A stretch of 64,000 nt of DNA from Baylisascaris procyonis (Eukaryota > Nematoda > Chromadorea > Rhabditida > Ascarididae): contig JAZARR010000082.1 of the NCBI GenBank assembly GCA_037389465.1, forward strand, positions 5,754,501-5,818,500, read 5' to 3'. Positions within the stretch are counted from its first letter, which is position 1. Each line of letters opens with the position of its first letter. Position numbers and translations under genes: made by a program. Shown here piece by piece: positions 36,776 to 49,300 of this stretch. A model generated the notes under the pieces. It searched no databases, was not told the origin of the DNA, and saw only the letters and a list, made by a program, of their open reading frames with translations.

Positions 36776-37379
36776 AAATATAGAAAGGATGTTGAAAAAT
36801 AATCGAGAAATGATATGATACAATTTCGTGATGAGTATTCATTCATATCTAGCATAAAACTTGGAATAGAGATGGGGACTGGGGATGGGGAAATCAAATT
36901 ATGCTTCAGTTATGAACATAGGACCGTGACCTCTATTCATCTTGCTCATTGCAAACTACGAATAAACCATACAATAGAAATTATTAATATTCGATTGATT
37001 TATTTCCTATATGCTTTATAAAATAGGCAATAGTGCTACTAGATTTTCAAATAACATAAACTGAGTCGACGAAGATGGCCACCGAAGGATATAACTCAAC
37101 GGTTCAGAGGGAAACGCCTGGTGTGATTGGCATTTTATGTATATTTAGATGTTCAATGATTAATATTTTTATAAGCATCAAGAAAATCCTTGAAGGTGTT
37201 GTCAATATGGCTCTCTGATCTCCGATCATATCATCGTTATATCATGCAATAAAATCTGCGATATTTTTGAAGACTAAATGAATAAATCATATGCTAGAAG
37301 ATGAGATCAATTAAGCGTATCACCTCAACCAGAGGTAAATTAAACGTTTCATCTAATACAGGTAGAACGAATGGATGGG

Positions 37380-37396
37380 ACGGGGGGGGGGGAGGA
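37380..37396 (+). repeat. G homopolymer tract
   Basis: A run of about ten G within purine-rich sequence (GGGGAGGAGAAGGGAGGAGG follows) in the intergenic region upstream of NDUFA2. Confidence 0.75.
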
Positions 37397-40351
37397 GAAG
37401 GGAGGAGGTCATAGCGCGGTGAACTTATAGAAGTGATCAATTCCCCAAGGTAGCACTACCCTCTTTGTATAATCCTGCAAATCCACCTAGGTATTGCTTT
37501 GTGACACCCTCTTATCACCGGAAGAAGCACCAGAAACTCGTCAGAAAGACGTTAAAACACCTAAGACGAAAATTCGGTAAGCCAATCCGAAGGCTTTCCG
37601 TTTGTCCCTCAAGTAAAACCTCAGGTTATTTATTTAAGTCATAAAGCTTAATTTAATAAATTTCATTTCGGATATTTCAATTGGCAAATTCACAAATCAC
37701 CATAAATCAACGGTAGATTAAGAAAAAAAAAAGAAAATTTAAAAACTTTTTTGCATATATGTTAATAATAATTCATATTTGAGAGGCCATCAATGAAAAT
37801 ATCGAAAAGAAAGCCAACAAAAAGGATAATATTTGTGAAGATACGACATAAGCATCCTAGAAAATTTAAGCAGCCGAATTTATGGTCACCACCTTCATCA
37901 ATTTCCGCCATTCGCTTTTAATTCAGTCGGTTAAGGGCTAATAATTACTGGTTAAAAATTGTACCATCGGACTGGTGTAAACCTCAATCAAAAATTAAAG
38001 AAAATCCGACCAACAAATACATAACCATCGAATTAACGCAATCGGCTAAGCTTTATATCCGCTGAGGATGTGAGAAAAGTAATGAATAGGAAGTACCGTT
38101 TAAAGGTTTTCGTATTGAGAGTTGAGAGAGAAGATTTGAGATTTGAAAATTACAGTTGCCTTGATTTGTTATTACAGTACTTAACAACATCGAATCTTTT
38201 CTCTATTCAAGAAACGATAATAATTAGGAAAGCGCATTAATGATGCTAGCACAATTTGCGCTTTCTATAAGCCAATCTATTCGATTAATTAGTTTTATAG
38301 AAATTCAAAAACAATAAACGATATTTGAACATCCGAGTTCTTATATGATTAATTGATCATTACTGTATAAATGAATATGTTGATTACTGTAATTACTATT
38401 ATTTTATTATTATTTGAATTTTCAGAATCGCACAAAGTTCGTTTTTATTTGCTATTCACTAAGCTTTAGAAGATTCGCACAAACGAATCTCATGAAACGT
38501 TCACATATCCTCGTATAAATGATTCTTTGATTTACAGTACGAAACTATGCTTATAACGATTTTGCTACCGTAATTATAGGTCTTTACGAACAGAAAAGCG
38601 GATTGGAGAGGGGGGAGATGGACAACGGTCACTTTCATGGATAGAGGAGAGGATCTAAGGGAAGGGGGGAGTGATGCGGGTCGGAACTATTGAATGAATG
38701 TGTTATTATTTTTTTTTTGTTCAAACAAAATATTTCAATGCAGCTATATTTGCTTATATCTCTCTTATTTATTCAAATTTTTCTTCATTAAATCAATATT
38801 CAAATAAGATTGCCTCATCATGATCGATGATTTAAATCAATGCCGATTTTGTGCTGCATTATTTCTCATCTCATAAGAATGCATTCTTGTTTCAGGCAAA
38901 TCGCTTGTGAATCGCGCGTCTTTACTCAGTTTTCTACGGACGTATTGATCATATTCGATACAATTGATTTAGACGATTTGTTGGTCACTTGTGGAATAGT
39001 TTTTATGTTGGTCACTTATTGGTCACTATTCACATGATAACAACGCAGTATTTATTTGCATTTTTTTGCATATATAATGTCGATTTTCTTGATGATGGAT
39101 GATGTAGTACGTTAAGGTTGTACATAACTGCTAAGAAGTGGTAGATTTTACAGGTTCATATTACCTAGGTCATACCTCAAGGATACTGTATTTTTGGTGG
39201 TACGGTACTTTATGCAAATTCATGACACTAATCTATACCAGTTTAACGGAACTTTCTCTCGTATCATCTCGATTGAATCCTTCTTCCGGCAACAAAACGA
39301 CCCTCTCGAATAAACTTATACTTTGTTTAGGCTTGCAGAAGACGGTCGCATTTCGCAATCCTTGCCTCATTACCGGTTCCATCCTCTTCTATGAAAAATC
39401 TTTTACAGCATGGATTACCTTATATAGAATAGCCTTTAACTGTCTCAAATTTTTGTATTTCAATATTCATAAATAAGAGTATAATGCACCTTTTTTTATT
39501 TAATTCATACATCATTCATTTACGTTGTGCCTCACTTCCGTCTATACAACGAAGAGAACGAGATCCGCATTGAAACGATTAATTTTAATTCAAATATGTA
39601 GATTTTAAATTTATTTATTAATAACTTCATAAAGAAAATAATGTATTGATTTATTTGAATGTTGTATAATTAAATATATGATTTTAGGCAATTTATAAGA
39701 TAACAGTTAGCAGTAAATAAAGGATGTTGTAATATGTTGTATATTGGGAACTCTTAAAATTTCAAGAAATATTGAAAAAATTTTGTCGAACGTCGTTCGT
39801 TTCAATGCTTGATTTAATGATTTTTGAGGGTTCTAATTTATGCAGATTTGATTTTTCAGTATTCAAATTTATACAACTATGTCAACTGGGATGTCTCAGT
39901 GGCATTCAGCGGTAAGGATTCTATTTTTTATGTTATTTTATTGTGATAGCTGAAACGATGGATGATTTACCCAGATGAGAGGGTATTGCTTTCTTATTAA
40001 AGATATGTCTTTAATTTATGAATTTGTGGGGTAGTAGTGAGTTTTAAAGCTTTGTACTTGCCTATATATCAGGCGACTTTTTTATTATAAATTTTGGACA
40101 AATTATTATAAAGTTGCATAACTAGTACAAAGATTAAAATAATATTAGTAATATAAAGTTTTTAATCACAATGCTTATGAATTTTAACAGTATCAGCATA
40201 TTTATATATGATTCGTTCGTGGTACTTACATGCTTTTTGCTTAAATCATCTACTAATATCAGAGTATTTTCACGCTTAATTGGGCCGATCATAGACGAAT
40301 TTATATCATCAAAAAAAAAATCTTGTTGGGATATTCTCTAAAAAAAAGAGC

Positions 40352-40383
40352 TGGAATATTTTCAGACGGATCTATATAGAGCA
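40352..40383 (+). promoter_or_regulatory. Probable trans-splice acceptor of the KANSL3-like gene
   Basis: GAATATTTTCAG ends at 40365, 18 bases before the first ATG of the gene. No in-phase exon is seen upstream, so this is a likely spliced-leader site. Confidence 0.5.
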
Positions 40384-43300
40384 ATGGATCGTCTTGGTGG
40401 TGATCAACTTTTCGAAACAATTGACGCTAGACAACGTGAACTCGATGATATGCGTAAGGTACAGTCTTACAGTCTCATTTCTTTGCAAGATTGATTTCAT
40501 TATAGTACGATGAATCTTTGCATTATAGTACGATGAAAATTCAGCAACGAGTAAGTAATATCTGTCGTTAAAAATCGTAGTTTTTGCCTTTCCTATTTCC
40601 TGTCATTATTAGATCCGATGATGCCATTCATACCGTACTTACTCTTACAGTAACATAATTTGAAGATTATCTCTAGTATGATGAACTATTATCAATTTCT
40701 CATTTATTTCGATTTATTGAGCATTCACCTTTCGGGACAGATGTATTGATCCTCTGATTTTTCGTTGGCGGTGACCACTGGGCTTTAGCAAATCATCCTT
40801 CGAGGTTTTCTCTTCCCGGCAACTATAGTATCTAGGCTATTTTACCTATATACGTGTTTCTGGCCTAGTTATGTGAACTAGTTTTTGTCTCATTAATGAG
40901 CTTATATCTTTATCTGTAATGCAATTACTTTGAGACAATGTTTTTGATAGAGTAGTTGATCAATAAATTGAGTGAAACGATCTCTTATTGTTGTCAATAA
41001 CGGATACGGATTGGCTGCCTATATGAGGTGAATATCAAATAGATTAGCCGTTGATCGTAATTCAAGATGAATCGTGCAACGACATTGAATCGAAATATGC
41101 GTGCATCGAGTTTCTTCGATAATTCGACGACATCAGCGAATCGCTTCGAAAGGGGTCACTCGATTGCGCGTTTCAACGTTAATGACACAAAGTATGCGGT
41201 TTATTGCAGAGATATTTTTATTATTTAAGCGGAGATCTATATTCAAATGTCATGGAAATTTTGCAGTAAAATTTTTTGGGTGGATGAACGATTTTAATTG
41301 CTGTGCAGGCTAGAGGTGGATTGATTACAGTTGAAAATTATTAGATCGTTGGGAAAGTCGAATTAATATTTGCTGTTGAATCAATTACGATTGTTGAATA
41401 TTATCTAGAGATTGATAAACTAAATTGGTATAAACCTATAAACCAATAAAATACACCCATCGCTTCTCGTTGATATGTATGTTTTTTTTATTTAATGCTA
41501 TCCGTGCATCTTAGTTTCATTTGTGTTTTATATGCATACGGTTTATTTAGATTTGCCTTATGCCTTATTAATTTTGTATACGTAATTTTCGGATTGAATT
41601 GCCGGCAATTATTGTTTTAGGGGGCGACCAGGGTCATCGAATTGGTCTGGTCGTACCAGAAGTAGTAGTATTAGCTTGCCAAGGTCTACAACGAAACGAG
41701 GTCGTTCGGAAGGTTTCAGCAGTTCCACTCGAGGCAACTTGACTCCTCAACTGAAGGTGAACATCGTCTGCAGTTTGGAACAGATGTGGGGGGAGGGGGG
41801 AGGGTACGTTTGGTGTTTGGGCGGTTAAATACATATATTATGCCGGAGAGGCTATGGCTCATTGTCCACTTTTTCTCAGCTCTTAAAAACGTCGTTTTAT
41901 AGATATCGCTACCCAACGTAAGTGACCAGTGACCACCGTTGTGACCGGAATGTGGGAGCTGCTCCGCTAAAGAAAAAAGCATTCACTCAAAGTAATTGCA
42001 TGAGAGGTTGAAAGTCCACTCAGGCATGCGACGAAGTGCTACTTCTTGGCGTGTATTACGCCTGTTTGCTTATACTACAGAAATCTGTTATCAGCCATAG
42101 TCTATGTAACTATAGATGGTCCACTGCGGAACCATAGAGAGTCGACAGGGATGTCTGAAAGAAACGAATGTCTCAAGAGTTTTGAAAGAGAGTTGACGCT
42201 GTTTGAGAAATGTGGGAAATGCGAACGTTTTGCGTTCGATTGTGCCTGTGATATTGAGGATCGTGAAAAGATACCACAGTCAGTATATATGCCATCTTTG
42301 AGCAGTTTGCTGTTCTATATTAAGATAATCGTGTCCGAATCCTTGAAAATCCTTTCCAGCTTAATCTGTAGTGTTCGCCGATTGTTCAGATCCTTCTAAA
42401 AGGGTACGCCGACCCTAGGCAGAGGGAAGCGGCTAAACAGTTTAGCTTGGTGACCTAGTTTGGGGTCCTTAAACTACCATATCTAGGGTCTTTGTCCTTC
42501 CTTGGGCGGTGGTGTAAGAAAGCTGAGTTTCAATTACCTCGAAGCAACTTCCTTCAGCGTCGTTTAATGGCTGTGAAGGTTACTTTCGTCAATAATTTGC
42601 TTACCAGTCTTTACAGGTTCGCTGCCATCTGCCTCAATAGTAAAAAAGGTTTTTAGAGGACATTTTGTAGAAATTTTATGCGGGAATGCGGGCATTGCGT
42701 TAGGATGTCGATCCGAGAGTTTTGAAATTCCATTATAGAGCTCGGATTTGGAGCTCTCTCAGTGAGAAGAGTTGAGGGGGAGGGGGGGAGGTCGTCAAGG
42801 GAAGAAAATTACTACTCCACATTGCTATGATTCTCTTCTAATTCATCGATACTATATGAACGAATGGAATCAACGTTCATTGCTCATTTATGACGTTTTA
42901 TTAATGTAGTTGTGATATGCGTTGAACGAATGCATATATGTGGGCTATATGCACGTTGTCGAATATCGATTATTTGAAAAGTTCGCTCGTTATTCGCAGC
43001 CGTCTGTCATTATTGCAATCACCAGATTGCTGTCACGTAAAAGGGATAGCCTTTGAAATGAAGCGGAAAAATTAACAACTGTTTGTTTATAGTTAACTAA
43101 TTAAAGTTGTTGGCTTGATTTTTAAACGTGTTCAAGTTTATTTAGTTCCTCATTTAAATAGACAGCACTTATCACAGTCGTTGAGTGTAGTGTTAATCGT
43201 CTATTATGACTTCAGATACTGAAGTTGGAGAATACCGATATGACACCTCAATCGTCGTCTGTAGGCGAATCGCCCACATCAGATGATGGTCTATTTGTGA

Positions 43301-46300
43301 AGCCAACGATGCCAAGTATTACACGATTAAAGCCACCTCGGATCTATTCGTCGGAACCCATTTCAAGATCGAGACTCACAATCCCGAAGAGACGTTTTTC
43401 ACCTGAACCGGAGAGCAAATACGCAAAAGGTTAGGTAGATAATTGCATTGAGTGTTAGCTGTATAATTTATCGTTCATCGATACGAGTGCCTGAATCGTC
43501 AATGAGGAATTTTAAATCGTAGAATTGTCGAAATCGTGTTTAAAAACACTCATGTTCGGTTAATAATTTTTACCTTTATAGTATTTGATGATACAGTCTG
43601 AATCCTCTAGGAGGTTGGCGTTCAATTGACAATAAATCCTAATTCGCCCCCCACATCCTTCACATTGCTCCCTTTAGTGATGTAGCGTGTAAATACTTTG
43701 GTTTATAGCCATTGATATTATGTACCACCGTCATTCTTCATAGAAACGAAAGCAATAAGGTGGCAATTTGAAGCTAAAGACATATATCTCTGTCTTTTCC
43801 GGTGATATTAATCGCTTGATTTGTGCTCTTATAGTTCTGCCAGGTCTTCGAAGACCTGCTACCGAAATCGTTGAGCTTACCGAGGTGAAGGGGATTATAA
43901 AAATGACACCGCCAACCGAATTCGATCTTCCAACCAATTTCACACCGAAACAAAAGAAACGTATATCGTTGAGCGCTGATATTACGCCGATAGTGACAGC
44001 TGCTGGTAAATCTTTTTCATAAACATTACAATATTTTGCTTGTAAGGGTTCTTTTTTTTTGAAATTTTCAACAAATTTCTTCCTGATTTGAAGAGAGCGA
44101 TAAAGGGAAATAATCTGCAAATTGTTGCTATTTTTCGTGCAAGATGAAAGGGAAATTGGGGATGGAAGAAGTTAATGGATCGAATCCAGGAACTGATGGA
44201 CGGAATCCAGAAAATTGATGAACGACGATCTTAAATGATATATTTACTGTCAGTTTCAATGGTAGTTATATTTCTTTGTAGAAAAGGTGATAACGGAGTA
44301 TGAAGAAACACCGAAACGACATTCAATGGTCAACTTTCCAGCGCTTCAGCAAGTCGAAACAGTCGAATTCTCGTTGCCGATTTCGTTCATACGGGACTGC
44401 ACTAGAGCGAGGTCATTAAGCCGTACTCCGGCTGGTCCATCAAACCGAATGTCCACAAGATTGTCCAGTCAAACGCCGGAAGGATCGCAAAACCGAATGG
44501 CTACAAGATCGTCGAATCGAAAACAGTTGAAAGTTACGAACTTCACTGAGGATGAGAAGGCCGACAACATCGAGCGACTATGCGAAGATCAGTATGGTTT
44601 AGTTTATAGTGATTTTATTGCATTGATTTTTATTCTTCGTCGATTTTTTTTTTCATGTCATTCATTGTATGTCAGTCCACTATCAGTGTTTTATTCGATG
44701 CCTAAGTGAGGATGATTATAAGCTTTATTATTGCAGGGCGCCATCATTAAATCAAGGAACTTCTTTCGCTAATGCTAACGTTGAGAGTTCAAAAACTTCA
44801 CTTAGAAGCAGACTGACGCGTAAAACTGTACGAGAAAATGAGGCAAATGAGGTAAGTGAATTGCATGATGATATTGGGATCATCCTTTTTCTTTAAATAT
44901 TTATTTCCTCACCTTATCAGCTAACTTTCGACCTATGGAACCGGGGGGGGGGGAGTTTTTATTCCTTTTGAAGCTCTTCGGAATACCCACTTGGTATTCT
45001 AGCAGCTTCTTTCAGGCAAAATTGAGTTGTTGAGTTGGCCTGACGGCTTTCTTTATTTGTGTTATTTTGCATTTCATATAGAGGTTAATTGTTACTTTAC
45101 TTTAAATGATTTTCTTTCCATGTATATATACGAGCAATCTGTTTCTGAAACGCAGGGAAATGACTAAGGAAGCTAGAAAGAGAAGGGTTCGAGCTGAGAC
45201 GATAACCGGTTCGCCTTGTTTAAGATAATTTTTCTGTTAGGTTTTTTTCATTCCCTTTTAGATGAAAGTAACTGCGAAGAAGGCGACATCGAATGCGAAA
45301 GGTGGCAGTAAGGAGGAAATAGGTAATGAATGCAAAATCAAGGAAGAAGTGAACGAGGATGAGATTATGCGAGGAATGGTGAGTAAATCTTCTTTTTTTT
45401 GTTGATATTATTCTGTTAAACCATCAGTGGATGTGAATTTGGATCAGTGAATGTGTTTAGAATATTGGCGATTCGGAACGATGATATCCTAACTGTGGTG
45501 CTAAACAGTTCGCCGGGCATTTCATAGTCCCTGAATGATGTTTTTTGAGAGATGCGTTTTCTCTATCATGACCTCCTTTCGCTGCAGTTGTGGTCTTTCT
45601 TCGATCGCCATTGTTTTAGATCGTAATTCATTTGTTATTAATTAAGTACATCTCGTAAATGTACATATGTGGAAACGCTGTCATTGGCGTTAATCAGTAC
45701 TCTTGATGGCTTGAAAAGAAAGGATGTAATCGTCCTTCTCTCTCCAAAGGATGTAATCGTCCTTCTCTCTCCTTGTTTCAGAGATTTCCTTCAACAATTA
45801 ATTCAAAGTGCGTGCTCGTGTCGATCCGTTGAAATGACAGAAAAACCAACTTTAGGAGCCGCAAGTGAAGGAACTTTCACAGGGCGAGAAGGAGGAAGCG
45901 CAGCCGGCAAACGAAGGAACGAACATGAAGACAGTATCGAACCCAGCAGTTGGTGGTTCGTTGGAAGTCGGTTTGACGGGCGAAGAAGAAAAGAGAGGAA
46001 GTTCGGAAGATGGAGATTTAAACGGCACTGTCGGCACGTTGCCACGCGACCTCTCTCTCTACGAAGATGATGATGTGAGTGAATTTTATACCTGATTGGA
46101 ATTGGAGAGGGAGAAAAGGGAATGCTTTTTGGATTATATGCTTTCGGAATGGTGGGGGCTCAATTTAAATGGAAAGTGCGAAAAACGGTTGATTTTTAGG
46201 TGCATCTATGTGGATTTGTAGGCGTATTGACATACGAACTATGGGAAAAGGTTTGTGATTATTAAAAATTTTATGTAGATAGAGGTTGCATTATGTCTTT

Positions 46301-49300
46301 TTGTGCTTTATTAAATAAGTGGCGGCGTTCAGGAGGAAGCGGCACTTCATATTGTGGAATCAACGGAGGACGATGAGGTGACATCGTCGGAGGAAAGAGT
46401 CGTCTGCGATTCGGATCAACAAACGCCCGATGATCATCAGGAAGCGTCTAAGGTGCTGCATGGAGAACTGTTGTTGTCTCAAAGTGAAAATGAGTGATGG
46501 TTTTGTTTGATTTAAGTGGTTGGGTTAATCTGTAGAATGTGGTTCGGTAGGCAGATGACCGGCGGTGAGATGTGTTTTGAGATGTGGACAACGGTCAGTT
46601 GCATTTAGTGCATGACGGCTGTAAACATTAGTGCCCATAATACATTCTAATAGTGGGTGGAGAGGAATATTCTAAACATGAGGCAATCTTCGTAGTGAGT
46701 CTCAATGATGCTGCAGATGATGCGCTACATTTATTTCAGTCAATTAATTTGGGTGAACACCTCTATGCCTAGTTGGATATTATTATTGTCGCCAAGAACT
46801 CTCCCTATTTGAAATTACTTGTATGCATTTCAATTTGTATGGGTAATATTAGTGTTTTAGACGATCTCTTTTTTTTTTTTTTTTGGTATACTCTGAAATA
46901 TTTGAAGCGAACTTTTCGTTTATTCAATCGACATTAATCAACGTTGACGAAAAATTTTTTTCAAGTTTCTTCTGCCTCAAAAATCAAAAATTTTTTTTAT
47001 TTCTTCAAATGGGAATGCATCAAATGTGGACTAATTTATAGAGCTTTAAAGAGGGAACAAAATATTTATCACTTTTATTTGTATAATTTAAAATGATGAA
47101 AATTTTTTTGATGGGAAAAAATCGTTAATAATGGAAGTGAATTGTAATTGATTGAATTGTTTACTCTGCAGTTCCTCATACCTCTTTAATTTTGGTGTCG
47201 TATTGTTCGTTGTTTTTTGTTAAATAAAACATGAGTGTTTAAATTTGTTGTGGAACAATATGTACATCCATTCATTATTGAATAAAGTTTATGAATTTAT
47301 AAGTTTCTCTTATATTATAAAATTTATTTATCAATATTAGGGCTGTTGAAAAATAATAAGAGGGGAGGAGGGTGGCTAAATTTATTGGTCAACTTTAAAG
47401 ATTTTATTTGCGAATGCATCACCAAAGAAAACAATCAGAGTAAAAAAAAGAGGATTGAAATGTGAAGTAAGGTGAAAATAACAAACAAAGAATGACCGAT
47501 AAATCTTTAAAAAGAAGAGTATGTTGGTACTGCAGAGTGATCATTAATCGTATTGTATCTATAAATGATATATATTCAATATTACTTTTAACTGTTAATT
47601 TTTTAAATAATTTTAGAGATTTTAGCACATTTTAGTTCTCTCATAAAGAATATCATAATGAGTTCCGGTTATCAGGTAGTGGGAGTAATTTTCGGGTACC
47701 AAGTAGTGGGGCCGATTTTCGGATATCGGGTGGTGGGATCGTTTTTCTGGATATCAGATAGTGGGATCAATTTCCCGGCAATAAGTAGTAGAATCGATCT
47801 AGATGGATTATGGGTGCTACTCATCTGCCAACTTTGACTGAAGGCGTATATGATCTTAGACGAAGCATTCAGTCATTTTATATATGGGAATGTTTTCTTT
47901 GTAAATGATAGTACTTGTGATAGTTAAATAGCATTTTATCGTATGAATTTTTGAGATCATCGGATTTCAAGCATTGATTAATGTTAAAAATTTATTATAG
48001 ATCATAGCTAAGGTCACTTCAACTTTTTTATATTTATATTTCTATAATTAAAGATAAGCGGGTGATTGATTTTATCGATCAATATTAAATACTATAGCTG
48101 TTTTAACTACTACAAAAATTTCTTCTAGCACTTTGTTTATATTATTGATAGTATTAGTTTACCCTTCACTAACACAGTGGGATTGTCGTATCCATTTGCT
48201 CGAAGGTATGACTATGTTCTGTTTGTTAGTATGGAATATCGGAAGCGTGGATCCTGGGGAGGGAAGGAGGGAGAAATGAAGTTTTTAGATAATACCTACC
48301 GATGAGTATTATTTAGTGAGACTTTATGCCTTCGAAGATATAAGTGCTACTGTGCAGTCGTATAGAGATATTGTCATTAAACATTGAAATGTGAATGTAG
48401 GTAGTTCCCACCACACAGATCACTCCGAACTCTCTCCAAGTTGCCCACGATTGCCTTAGAATATGTAAAATTAATTATTATTATTTGCATTATTCCATTA
48501 TTTTCATGATATTCTGCCGATATTAGGCAACATCTCGTCCATTTTGTTCATCCCATAGCTATGTTCCCCATGATCAAATTCCATCAAACGCTTATGTGAT
48601 AATATTTTAGGATGAGAATGCGCTAAATTGTGCAAAAATTATACTCGATAAGATACTCGATGAAATCTGTGGCCCAATCGATGAGCATTCCGATATTACG
48701 AGTGGTGGTCTTATCACAGAGCCTTTACGACGTCCTGGAGAGCGACGTGTGGTACCACCGTTGCGAATTCGTTTACCACAACCTCGTAACGTTCGTGAAC
48801 GGAAGCCAGCACGTTCGAAAGATTATTCACCACCCGGTTGGAGTGGTGGACGACAAAAGATGGAAACATCGGTGACCGATACGCATCTATCACCTAAAAG
48901 GATCGTCCACTATGAGTATCGCACTCGTCGATCGTCTCGTTTGGTTGAACCGTTATCTAATACGTTATCAGAAATGGCTTCTTCATCATCCTTTAGCAGG
49001 TATTGACTTAAACTTTAAGGTTGAATAGTCAAGTCTGTTATCTTTTTTATTCATAATAAGGAGGATTTATGAGTCAACCAATAATATTACCTAATTCTTG
49101 AAACGTTATTTGATAGTGCAACATCTCCGAGCTTATTTTTTTCGTTTTCTGTTTTGATATTGAAGCGATGATAGTATTCCATCGGAACGTAGAATGTTTG
49201 TTTAAGTTCTATTATCCGTTATTGAACAACATATAGATGGACCACCATTCCCCCCTCCCGCCTTTTTTTTAAATAAAAAACATGCTCCCTTCCATAATAA

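Larger units (their letters stand above)
36466..40365. other. 3.9-kb intergenic region between divergent genes
   Basis: It separates the 5' ends of NDUFA2 (minus) and the KANSL3-like gene (plus) and so should hold both promoters. I see a TAAA repeat, three G-rich runs and AT-rich sequence. A 112-codon plus-strand frame at 39138-39476 has no splice signals or recognisable protein and is about what chance allows in this composition. Confidence 0.55.

Noticed and set aside
36627..36897. Two overlapping minus-strand frames with Leu-Phe-Ile-Tyr repeats
   Set aside because: Translation of a TAAA microsatellite.
39138..39476. 112-codon plus-strand open frame upstream of the KANSL3-like gene
   Set aside because: No recognisable protein, no splice or start context, and about one frame of this length is expected by chance at this base composition.
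43731..44120. 129-codon minus-strand frame opposite exon 5 of the KANSL3-like gene
   Set aside because: Antisense shadow of a real plus-strand exon with good splice sites.
45803..46045. Minus-strand frames opposite exon 9
   Set aside because: Antisense shadow of the acidic exon at 45856-46074.
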